From: Fimenecus sp036652055
GTDB lineage: Bacteria; Bacillota; Clostridia; Oscillospirales; Acutalibacteraceae
DNA length: 21,170 bases
Assembly (NCBI GenBank): GCA_036652055.1
Contig: JAVVWP010000030.1
Span: 1-21,170, forward strand
Reading direction: 5' to 3'
Positions 6,365 to 13,740 of this stretch are shown piece by piece. Made by a program: the position numbers and the translations under genes. Below the pieces are notes generated by a model, which was given only the letters and a program-made list of their open reading frames with translations, was not told the DNA's origin and ran no database searches. Each line of letters starts with the position of its first letter. Position 1 is the stretch's first letter.

Positions 6365-6435
6365 TATTATACTTTTTTACTATTATACTACAAGATTTAA
6401 TATAAAAACAACAGTATAATTCAAATTGATACAAT
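6365..6435. promoter_or_regulatory. araC-type/fucI divergent control region
   Basis: TATTATACT occurs twice in direct orientation 16 bp apart (6365-6373, 6381-6389). Its core ATTATACT appears inverted at 6413-6420. For the regulator (minus), TTGTTT (6411-6406), 18 nt and TATAAT (6387-6382) make a promoter. For fucI (plus), TATAAT (6415-6420) has no good -35, as expected for an activator-dependent promoter; TACAAT at 6430-6435 is an alternative. The repeats may be regulator half-sites or only the -10 boxes themselves. Confidence 0.4.
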
Positions 6436-6461
6436 ATTTTTATTTTTAGGAGGAAAAACAT

Positions 6462-8252
6462 ATGAGCAAATCAAGACTTATAGGTGAATATCCAGTAATA
6501 GGCATTCGTCCGACGATTGATGGTCGTAGAGGAGCAATAAAGGTTCGTGAGGCACTTGAGGAGCAAACAATGAATATGGCAAAGGCTGCCGCAAAATTGT
6601 TTACAGAAAATCTTCATTATTCTAATGGCGAGCCAGTTAAGGTTGTAATCGCTGACACAACAATTGGTCGTGTTGCTGAAGCAGCAGCTTGTGCTGACAA
6701 GTTCAGAAAAGAATGCGTTGACATTACTCTTACCGTTACCCCTTGTTGGTGCTATGGTTCAGAAACAATGGATATGGACAGAAACACAATAAAAGGCGTA
6801 TGGGGCTTTAACGGAACAGAAAGACCTGGTGCTGTTTATCTTGCATCAGTTTTAGCTTCTCACGCTCAAAAAGGACTTCCTGCATTTGGAATTTATGGCA
6901 GAGATGTTCAAGATGCAGATGCTACCGAAATTCCTGAAGATGTTACCGAAAAGTTATTGCGTTTTGGTCGTGCAGCAGTTGCCTGTGCTACAATGCGTGG
7001 AAAATCATACCTTCAAATCGGTTCAATTTGTATGGGAATTGCAGGTTCAATAATAAATCCTGATTTCTTTGAAGAATACCTTAATATGAGAGTTGAATCA
7101 GTTGATGAGGTTGAGATAATCCGCAGAATGACTGAAGGAATTTATGATGAGCAAGAATTTAGGAAGGCATTAAAGTGGACAAGAGAAAATTGTAAAGAGG
7201 ACTTTGATAAAAATCCTAAGGAATTCCAAAAATCAAAGGCTGAAAAAGACGAGCAGTGGGAATTTACAGTTAAGATGATGTGCATAATCAAAGACCTTTA
7301 TAACGGAAACAAAAACTTAAAGGGCTTTGAAGAAGAAATGGTTGGGCATAATGCAATTTGCGGTGGATTTCAAGGTCAAAGGCAGTGGACGGATTTTTAT
7401 CCAAACTGCGATTTTCCAGAAGCAATGCTAAATTCTTCATTTGACTGGAACGGCGCTCGTGAAAGTTATGTTATGGCTACCGAAAATGATGTTTTGAACG
7501 GCGTTTCAATGCTTTTCAACAAGTTACTATCAAATAAAGCTCAAATCTTTGCTGATGTTAGAACATATTGGAGTCCAGAGGCTGTTAAAAAAGCTACGGG
7601 ATATGACCTTGAGGGCGTTGCAAAAGAGTCAAAAGGATTTATCCATCTTATCAATTCAGGTGCTGCTTGCCTTGATGCGTCAGGTGCAGCTAAAGACAAA
7701 AATGGCAATAGCGTTATGAAACCTTTCTGGGAAATGGAAGATGCTGATATTAATGCTTGCCTTGAGGCTACAACATGGCCTGCTGCTGACCTCGGATATT
7801 TCCGTGGCGGTGGATTTTCTTCAAGATTTGTCACAAGATGTGAAATGCCAGTTACAATGACACGCCTTAATATAGTTAAAGGGTTAGGGCCTGTTATGCA
7901 AATTGTTGAAGGCTATACAGTAAATCTTCCTGAAGAAGTTTCAGACAAGCTTTGGAAAAGAACTGACTATACATGGCCTTGCACTTGGTTCGCACCAAGG
8001 CTTACAGGCGAGGGTGCATTCAAATCAGCTTATGATGTTATGAACAATTGGGGTGCAAATCACGGTGCAATCAGCTATGGCCATATCGGTGCTGACCTTA
8101 TTACAATGTGTTCAATGCTCAGAATACCTGTTTGTATGCATAATGTACCAGAAGATAAGATTTTTAGACCAGCTGCTTGGAATGCATTTGGAATGGATAA
8201 AGAAGGTCAAGACTTTAGAGCTTGCAAAAATTTTGGCCCTCTCTATAAATAA
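6462..8252 (+). CDS. fucI: L-fucose isomerase
   Basis: This cytoplasmic Mn-dependent ketol isomerase converts L-fucose to L-fuculose, the first step of the pathway; family members also accept D-arabinose. It has 596 aa, the usual FucI length. The family start (GEYPVIGIRPTIDGRRG) and the CWCYGSETMDM motif are clear. The metal ligands known in E. coli FucI (E337, D361, H528) correspond to E341, D365 and H534. AGGAGG sits 8 nt before the ATG. It heads the operon fucI-kinase-fucU-fucA; the kinase begins 9 bp after its stop. Control is probably by the divergent AraC-type regulator. Confidence 0.97.
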   Translation: MSKSRLIGEYPVIGIRPTIDGRRGAIKVREALEEQTMNMAKAAAKLFTENLHYSNGEPVKVVIADTTIGRVAEAAACADKFRKECVDITLTVTPCWCYGSETMDMDRNTIKGVWGFNGTERPGAVYLASVLASHAQKGLPAFGIYGRDVQDADATEIPEDVTEKLLRFGRAAVACATMRGKSYLQIGSICMGIAGSIINPDFFEEYLNMRVESVDEVEIIRRMTEGIYDEQEFRKALKWTRENCKEDFDKNPKEFQKSKAEKDEQWEFTVKMMCIIKDLYNGNKNLKGFEEEMVGHNAICGGFQGQRQWTDFYPNCDFPEAMLNSSFDWNGARESYVMATENDVLNGVSMLFNKLLSNKAQIFADVRTYWSPEAVKKATGYDLEGVAKESKGFIHLINSGAACLDASGAAKDKNGNSVMKPFWEMEDADINACLEATTWPAADLGYFRGGGFSSRFVTRCEMPVTMTRLNIVKGLGPVMQIVEGYTVNLPEEVSDKLWKRTDYTWPCTWFAPRLTGEGAFKSAYDVMNNWGANHGAISYGHIGADLITMCSMLRIPVCMHNVPEDKIFRPAAWNAFGMDKEGQDFRACKNFGPLYK

Positions 8253-8261
8253 GGAGCAAAA

Positions 8262-9737
8262 ATGAACAATAAAAATATGTTAGCCTTTGATTTTGGAGCT
8301 TCAAGCGGAAGGGCTATGCTCGGAACTTTTGATGGTGAAAAAATCAAAATAGAAGAAATTCACAGATTTTCTAACGATCCTGTTATGTTCAGAGGAACGA
8401 TGTATTGGGATGTTTTAAGGCTTTTCTTTGAAATGAAACAAGGGCTTATAAAAGCTAAACAAACTGCGAAAATCGATAGTATAGGTATTGACACTTGGGG
8501 CGTTGACTTTGGGCTTTTAGATAAAAGTGGCAGGCTTTTAGAAAATCCTGTTCATTATCGTGATGCACGAACAAATGGAATGTTAGAAGAAGCGTTCAAG
8601 TCAATTTCCAAAGAGGAATTTTATGCTATAACGGGTAATCAGTTTATGGAAATCAATACAGCCTTTCAGCTTCTTTCGCTTGTAAAAACCCGCCCAGAGC
8701 TTTTAGAGCGAGCAGAGCATATGCTCTTAATGCCTGACCTTTTAAACTATATGTTTACAGGTGAAATGAAAACCGAATATTCAATTGCCTCAACAACTCA
8801 AATTCTAAACGCTAAAGAAAGAACTTGGTCAAGCGAGGTAATAAAGGCTCTTTCAATTCCCGAAAAAATCTTCACCGAAATTATTCCAACAGGAACAAAG
8901 GTAGGAACTCTTACAGCTGATTTGTGTGAAGAATTAAACATTGAGCCTTGTGATGTAATTGCAGTAGCAGGGCATGATACTCAATGTGCAATGGCGTCAG
9001 TTCCAACTCAGGAGGATGACTTTATCTTCCTCAGCTGTGGCACATGGTCACTTTTAGGAACAGAGCTTTGTGAGCCTTTAATTGACAAAAATGCAGAAAT
9101 GTGTAATGTTACAAATGAGGGTGGATATGATTATAAAGCTTCATTCTTAAAGAATATTATCGGACTTTGGCTTATTCAAGAAACAAGGCGTCAGTGGAAA
9201 AAAGAGGGCGACGAAATGTCCTTTAGCGAAATGACAACACTTGCAGAAAGTGCCGAAGGCTTGAAATGCTTTATAGATCCTGACTCACCTGAATTTGTTC
9301 CAAGCGGAAATATTCCAAAACGAGTTATGGAATACTGTGAAAGAACAGGGCAATATGTTCCACAAAACAAGAGCGAAATTCTTCGTTGCATACTTGAAAG
9401 CCTTGCAATGAAATATCGTTATTCAATAATGCAAATTGAGCTTTGTGCAGAAAAAAGCTATAATGCCATTCATATTGTAGGTGGTGGAACACAAAATGGT
9501 TTGCTCTGCCAAATGACAGCAAATGCAACAGGCAAAAAGGTGGTTGCAGGCCCTGTTGAGGCAACCGTTTTTGGAAATATCGCATTACAGCTTTTAGCAA
9601 ATGGTGAGATTTCATCACTAAAAGAAGCTCGCAAAGTCATAAAAAATTCAGAAAACCTTAAATATTATGATTGTGAAGATGTTCAAGCTTGGGAAAAGGC
9701 ATATGAAAAATTTAAGGAGGTAACAGGCTTATGTTAA
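8262..9737 (+). CDS. FGGY sugar kinase of the rhamnulokinase type, probable L-fuculokinase
   Basis: This is an ATP-dependent kinase, here most likely phosphorylating L-fuculose at O-1 to give the aldolase substrate. It has 491 aa. The N-terminal phosphate loop FDFGASSGRAML, the IDTWGVDFGLLD segment, YRDARTNG (about 99-106), catalytic D239 in AGHDTQ, and FLSCGTWSLLGTE all follow RhaB rather than the classic enteric FucK. Position between fucI and fucU argues for fuculose as the substrate. The sequence argues for rhamnulose ancestry, so it may accept both. AAGGAG overlaps the end of fucI, and the 3' end overlaps the fucU start by 7 bp, so translation is coupled on both sides. Confidence 0.88.
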   Translation: MNNKNMLAFDFGASSGRAMLGTFDGEKIKIEEIHRFSNDPVMFRGTMYWDVLRLFFEMKQGLIKAKQTAKIDSIGIDTWGVDFGLLDKSGRLLENPVHYRDARTNGMLEEAFKSISKEEFYAITGNQFMEINTAFQLLSLVKTRPELLERAEHMLLMPDLLNYMFTGEMKTEYSIASTTQILNAKERTWSSEVIKALSIPEKIFTEIIPTGTKVGTLTADLCEELNIEPCDVIAVAGHDTQCAMASVPTQEDDFIFLSCGTWSLLGTELCEPLIDKNAEMCNVTNEGGYDYKASFLKNIIGLWLIQETRRQWKKEGDEMSFSEMTTLAESAEGLKCFIDPDSPEFVPSGNIPKRVMEYCERTGQYVPQNKSEILRCILESLAMKYRYSIMQIELCAEKSYNAIHIVGGGTQNGLLCQMTANATGKKVVAGPVEATVFGNIALQLLANGEISSLKEARKVIKNSENLKYYDCEDVQAWEKAYEKFKEVTGLC

Positions 9738-10168
9738 AGGGAGTGCCAAAAATCTTATCTCCAGAACTTTTAAAGGTTCTTTGCGAAATGGGCCATAGCG
9801 ATAGAATAGTTATTGCTGATGGTAACTTTCCAGCTGAAACAATGGGTAAAAATGCCAAAGTTATCAGATGTGATGGTCACGGAGTGCCAGAAATACTCGA
9901 TGCAATCCTAACTGTTTTTCCGCTTGATACATATGTTGAAAACCCAGTTAATCTTATGCAAGTTATGAAAGGTGATACGGTTGAAACTCCAATTTGGAAC
10001 ACCTATTATGATATTGTCAAAAAACACGATGAGCGTGGAAAATCAGCAGTTGGAAATATTGAGCGATTTTCATTTTATGAAGATGCAAAAACAGCTTATG
10101 CAATCATAGCAACAGGTGAAGCGGCACTTTATGCAAATATAATGCTTCAAAAAGGCGTAGTAGTTTGA
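9731..10168 (+). CDS. fucU: L-fucose mutarotase, FucU/RbsD family
   Basis: It interconverts the alpha and beta anomers of L-fucose so that the isomerase receives the form it uses. The 145 aa show the family pattern: LSPELLKVLCEMGHSD (H22), IADGNFPAE (28-36), and a C-terminal TGEAALYANIMLQKG. The ATG lies inside the last codons of the kinase gene; AAGGAGG stands 10 nt upstream, within the kinase. fucA follows 21 bp later. RbsD-type pyranase activity on other sugars is possible for the family, but the operon makes fucose the natural substrate. Confidence 0.93.
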   Translation: MLKGVPKILSPELLKVLCEMGHSDRIVIADGNFPAETMGKNAKVIRCDGHGVPEILDAILTVFPLDTYVENPVNLMQVMKGDTVETPIWNTYYDIVKKHDERGKSAVGNIERFSFYEDAKTAYAIIATGEAALYANIMLQKGVVV

Positions 10169-10189
10169 TTTTGAAAGGACGAAAATATA

Positions 10190-10870
10190 ATGGATTATAT
10201 GGATACTCGTGAAATTATGTGTGACATTTGTCACAAAACTTGGCAGCTTGGATGGGTTGCAGCAAATGACGGAAATCTTTCAGTAAAATTGCCAGATGGC
10301 AATATTCTTGCAACTCCTACGGGAATAAGCAAAAGCTTTATTACACCTGAAAAATTGGTAGTAATTGATGCAGATGGTAATATTCTTGATGCAGCTAATG
10401 GTTATCGCCCATCATCTGAAATAAAAATGCACCTTCGTTGTTATAAAGAGCGTGATGATGTCGGAGCGGTTCTTCATGCACATCCACCAACAGCAACAGG
10501 CTATGCGGTGGCACATATTCCGCTTGACCAATATTCAATGATAGAAACAGTAGCTGCAATCGGCTCAATTCCTGTTACACCTTATGGAACACCATCAACA
10601 CAAGAAGTTCCTGATGCAATTGCTCCATATCTTGGTGAACACGATGTAGTTCTTTTAGAAAACCACGGGGCGTTGGCAGTTGGTGCAGATGCACTTACAG
10701 CATATTACAGAATGGAAACGCTTGAACTTTTTGCTAAAATCAGTTTAACAGCTCATCTTTTGGGCGGAGCAAAAGAAATTTCACCCGAGAACATTCAAAA
10801 GCTTATTGATTTGCGTTCATTCTATGGCGTTACAGGTAAGCACCCAGGCTATAAACATTATTCAAAATAA
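10190..10870 (+). CDS. fucA: L-fuculose-1-phosphate aldolase (class II)
   Basis: This zinc aldolase cleaves L-fuculose-1-phosphate to dihydroxyacetone phosphate and L-lactaldehyde. It has 226 aa; E. coli FucA has 215. The catalytic Glu and zinc ligands known there (E73, H92, H94, H155) correspond to E77, H96, H98 (HAHPP) and H159 (ENHGAL). The substrate loop NDGNLSV (26-32) and TPTGISK (42-48) are intact. GAAAGGA precedes the first ATG; a second in-frame ATG three codons later is possible. It is the last gene of the operon and is followed at once by a terminator. The related ribulose-5-phosphate epimerase and RhaD are alternatives on sequence, but position settles it. Confidence 0.94.
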   Translation: MDYMDTREIMCDICHKTWQLGWVAANDGNLSVKLPDGNILATPTGISKSFITPEKLVVIDADGNILDAANGYRPSSEIKMHLRCYKERDDVGAVLHAHPPTATGYAVAHIPLDQYSMIETVAAIGSIPVTPYGTPSTQEVPDAIAPYLGEHDVVLLENHGALAVGADALTAYYRMETLELFAKISLTAHLLGGAKEISPENIQKLIDLRSFYGVTGKHPGYKHYSK

Positions 10871-10874
10871 TTAG

Positions 10875-10919
10875 AAAAATCATCTTGGCAAAAGTAATTT
10901 TGTCAAGATGATTTTTTTT
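10875..10919 (+). terminator. Terminator of the fucose operon
   Basis: A 19-bp stem (10875-10893 with 10898-10916) with one G/T pair and loop GTAA ends in a run of T. It starts 4 nt after the fucA stop. Confidence 0.93.
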
Positions 10920-10920
10920 G

Positions 10921-10949
10921 TTGATAAATATTCAAATATGATGTACAAT
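10921..10949 (+). promoter_or_regulatory. Promoter of the PAS-GGDEF/patatin unit
   Basis: TTGATA (10921-10926), a 17-nt spacer and TACAAT (10944-10949) form a good housekeeping promoter right behind the fucose terminator. The leader to the ATG at 11000 is about 45 nt. Confidence 0.6.
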
Positions 10950-10999
10950 AAAATTATATATAGATAACAATATAGTTCATTCGGCGAAAGGATAATTGT

Positions 11000-11962
11000 A
11001 TGGGAATTAAAGCCTTCAACTTTATCAAAAAGAATACAACCGATATTAAAAAAGCAACTGTCTCTGAAAATTGTATAGCTGAAAAGCGAGTGTTTTTAAA
11101 CCTATTGTCAATGTATGATGGCTTTAGTTTTGAATATGATTATATTAACGATACTATGTTTTTCTCTGATAGTATTAAAAAACATTTTTCGTGTGACACA
11201 ATCATAAATGATTTTAAAAATTTTATAAGCAATGATAATGACGGTGAAAGCCTTTGCAATATTAAAAACACAGGCTTTATTGATCCTGAATTGTTTAATC
11301 AAAGCAATAGCTTAACCGTCAAAGCACAAATAAAAGCGAACGACGATGAATATCATTGGTACAGTGCGAACATTGTTCCTGTGGTGGTTGATGGGGCTGT
11401 GCGTGCAGCGGTTGGCGTTGCAAGTGCTATAAATGATATGGAAAGTGAAAACATAAAGCACTCTCAAAATAAAGATGCAATTGATGCCTTAACACTTTTA
11501 AAGGCAAAAAGAAAAACAGAAACATTAATAAGAGATGAATTTAAAAGCGAAGATTATGACAGTGCATATTTATTGTTTGACATTGATAGCTTTGAAAAAA
11601 TAAATGAAACATTTGGAAAAGATGAAAGCGATAGTCTGCTTGTTGACTTTGCCAATCTTTTGAAAGATAGTTTTAGAGTCACCGATATAGTTGGGCGTAT
11701 GGACGGCGATGGATTTTGCGTTTTAATGAAAAGAGTTAAAGATATAGACCTTTTAAGTGAAAAAATACAAAGCATTTTATTTGATGTCGGAAAAATATTG
11801 CTTCCTGATAATAAAACAAAATTATCTTGCTGCGTAGGCGGAGTATATTTCAGAAAAGGCATAATAATAACATATGAAGAATTATTAAACGAAGCATCAC
11901 AAAACTTATACAAATCAAAGCTGTGCAGAAAAAACAGCTTTACAATTACTGAAATAAGGTGA
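11000..11962 (+). CDS. PAS-like protein with degenerate GGDEF domain, probable c-di-GMP receptor
   Basis: It has 320 aa and no obvious membrane segment. The N-terminal part (about 35-148) resembles a PAS domain (FSFEYDYINDTMFFSD...HWYSANIVPVVVDGAVRAAVGVASAIND). The C-terminal part (about 160-320) is a GGDEF fold. The signature GGDEF is DGDGF (235-239): the catalytic Glu is Gly and the first Gly is Asp. The substrate-binding segment DxDxFKxxND reads DIDSFEKINE (194-203), losing Lys and Asp. Cyclase activity is therefore unlikely. The inhibitory site RxxD is intact as RVTD (226-229), exactly five residues before the signature, so product binding is plausible. The gene has its own promoter and GAAAGGA site. 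The patatin gene starts 8 bp after it. Confidence 0.8.
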   Translation: MGIKAFNFIKKNTTDIKKATVSENCIAEKRVFLNLLSMYDGFSFEYDYINDTMFFSDSIKKHFSCDTIINDFKNFISNDNDGESLCNIKNTGFIDPELFNQSNSLTVKAQIKANDDEYHWYSANIVPVVVDGAVRAAVGVASAINDMESENIKHSQNKDAIDALTLLKAKRKTETLIRDEFKSEDYDSAYLLFDIDSFEKINETFGKDESDSLLVDFANLLKDSFRVTDIVGRMDGDGFCVLMKRVKDIDLLSEKIQSILFDVGKILLPDNKTKLSCCVGGVYFRKGIIITYEELLNEASQNLYKSKLCRKNSFTITEIR

Positions 11963-11970
11963 ATTAAGCA

Positions 11971-13086
11971 ATGCGAGAATACGGTTTGGTTTTAGCTGGC
12001 GGTGGGGCAAAGGGGGCATACCAGATAGGGGCGTGGAAAGCACTGCGTGAAATGGGAATTACCTTTAGTGCAATTACAGGAGTTTCTATCGGTGCTATTA
12101 ATGGGGCACTGATAGCAAGCGGAGATTTTGACAAGGCATTAGAGCTTTGGAGTAATGTTGAAGTCGCAAGCGGAATTAATATTCCATTTGAGCTTAAAGA
12201 ACCTAAAAACCTATTCAGCATAAGCAATTTACCTCAAATTTTTTATGAAGTAATAAAAAATGGCGGAATAGATGTCACCCCTGCAAAAGAGCTTATTGCA
12301 AAGTATGTAGACGAAAAAAAGGTGCGAAATTCAGGAATACCACTCGGAATAGTTACTTTTAATCTAAGCGGATTTAAACCTGTTGAAATGTTTGTTGATG
12401 AAATGCCAGAGGGTGAGCTTGTTGATTATCTTATGGCGTCAGCGAGAGTTCCGGGGCTTAATCGCCAAGGGCCTGGGGATGATTTAACATACTTAGATGG
12501 TGGCATTTATGATAATGCACCAATTGGAATTTTAAGAGATAGAGGAATAAACAAAATAATAGTTATTGATATTTCCGGTATCAGAGGTGTAGGGCATAAG
12601 CAAGATGTTTCCTGTGCCAATGTTGTTTATATTAGACCTTATGAGCCAAAAGAGCTTGGCGAGTCATTTGAATTTGACAAAGCAGAAACCGAAAAACGCC
12701 TTGATATGGGCTATTTAGATACTCGTAAGGCTTTTGGATTTTTATATGGCAGGCAATACTATTTTTCTCAAAAAGAATATTTATCAATGCAAAAGCATTA
12801 TGGCTATAAAGCAGTAAATGACCTTGAAAGATTAGCGATATTTTTGCTTGTCCCACGAGTTCAGGCTTATACCGAAAAGCAGTTTATGCGAGCTGTCAGC
12901 CATGCATATAACGAAAAAGTCAAACAAAATCAAGGGCATCTTGATATGCTTGTAAAAAAAGCTTCAGCTCTTTCTCGAACAGATGTTTCAAAAAAGCTGA
13001 AGGCAGATATGTTAATAGATAAGCAGTTTAAAGCTGCAACGAATGCACTTGACAAATATTGCGAATTAAAGGCGAAAAAGCAGTAA
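11971..13086 (+). CDS. Patatin-like phospholipase
   Basis: This is a lipid acyl hydrolase with a Ser-Asp dyad, probably acting on membrane phospholipids from the cytoplasm. The 371 aa have oxyanion-hole GGGAKG (10-15), nucleophile S39 in GVSIG, and D176 in DGGIYDN. The C-terminal 170 residues lie beyond the usual bacterial RssA-like core and are rich in charged helices (about 235-371); I do not recognise them. No signal peptide is seen. AAGGTGA, which includes the stop of the upstream GGDEF gene, is its ribosome site, so the two are translationally coupled. Patatin phospholipases are effectors of cyclic-nucleotide signalling in CBASS (CapV), but no nucleotidyltransferase gene is next to this one. 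A housekeeping lipid role is the default. Confidence 0.9.
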   Translation: MREYGLVLAGGGAKGAYQIGAWKALREMGITFSAITGVSIGAINGALIASGDFDKALELWSNVEVASGINIPFELKEPKNLFSISNLPQIFYEVIKNGGIDVTPAKELIAKYVDEKKVRNSGIPLGIVTFNLSGFKPVEMFVDEMPEGELVDYLMASARVPGLNRQGPGDDLTYLDGGIYDNAPIGILRDRGINKIIVIDISGIRGVGHKQDVSCANVVYIRPYEPKELGESFEFDKAETEKRLDMGYLDTRKAFGFLYGRQYYFSQKEYLSMQKHYGYKAVNDLERLAIFLLVPRVQAYTEKQFMRAVSHAYNEKVKQNQGHLDMLVKKASALSRTDVSKKLKADMLIDKQFKAATNALDKYCELKAKKQ

Positions 13087-13087
13087 T

Positions 13088-13612
13088 TTATTTGCTCTTT
13101 TTCTCACAATACATTGATATTATGTCACTGTTTGCGAAAATGCCATATTCAAAATTATCAAGTTCTGTCTTAAAGTTGTAATCTTCAAATTTAATGTTGT
13201 CAAGAATTATTCCGCATTCAATTACATTTGCAAAAGCGGTGTCAAAATTTGTTATAGTTATTATCGATACTGCTTTTACATAAAAATCGAGTAGTTCTTT
13301 AAAGTAATTTTCCGAAAACTCATTGTTTTCACGAGTAGCAGTAAGGGAAATTCCTATTATTGTTCCGTCTTTATCGGCGGTGGCGGTTAGTAATATCAGC
13401 TTTTGGTCTTGAGTAGTTAAAAAATAACTATTTTCTTTGTGTTCATCAACAGATTTTATTAAAAAATCAGTTTCGCTTATTTGATTTTCTGAAAATGAAG
13501 CGTTATATCGCTCACAAAATTCAATTAAATAAACCTTTTTCTGCTTTGTGCAACCAAAAAGTCCGCACAAGGTAACAATAGTTAGAATTAGACTAAGCAC
13601 TTGGTTTTTCAT
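13088..13612 (-). CDS. Predicted lipoprotein of unknown function
   Basis: It has 174 aa with a typical lipoprotein signal: hydrophobic core SLILTIVTLCGLFG and lipobox cysteine C21 in LFGC, so the mature protein should be anchored on the outer face of the membrane. The remainder is polar, Glu/Asn/Lys-rich, predicted as mixed strand and helix (SFSENQISETDFLIKSVDE and similar), with no domain I can name. AAGGAGA precedes the ATG. It is tail to tail with the patatin gene (one base between stops) and divergent from the membrane-fusion protein gene. I do not assign a function. Confidence 0.75.
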   Translation of the reverse strand: MKNQVLSLILTIVTLCGLFGCTKQKKVYLIEFCERYNASFSENQISETDFLIKSVDEHKENSYFLTTQDQKLILLTATADKDGTIIGISLTATRENNEFSENYFKELLDFYVKAVSIITITNFDTAFANVIECGIILDNIKFEDYNFKTELDNFEYGIFANSDIISMYCEKKSK

Positions 13613-13740
13613 AAAAATCTCTCCTTAAAAATCAATGTTAACCCTTTGTTCATCTTTTGTTAATAAAATGGAATAGCTAAAATGAACATATTAAGATACA
13701 ATATTTAGTCAGAGTTACTATATATATTATATTTCAATAA

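Noticed and set aside
11000..13086. A CBASS anti-phage operon reading of the GGDEF-patatin pair
   Set aside because: No CD-NTase, ubiquitin-like ancillary gene or other defence gene is nearby, and the GGDEF domain seems unable to make a nucleotide signal. I kept only the narrower receptor-lipase hypothesis.
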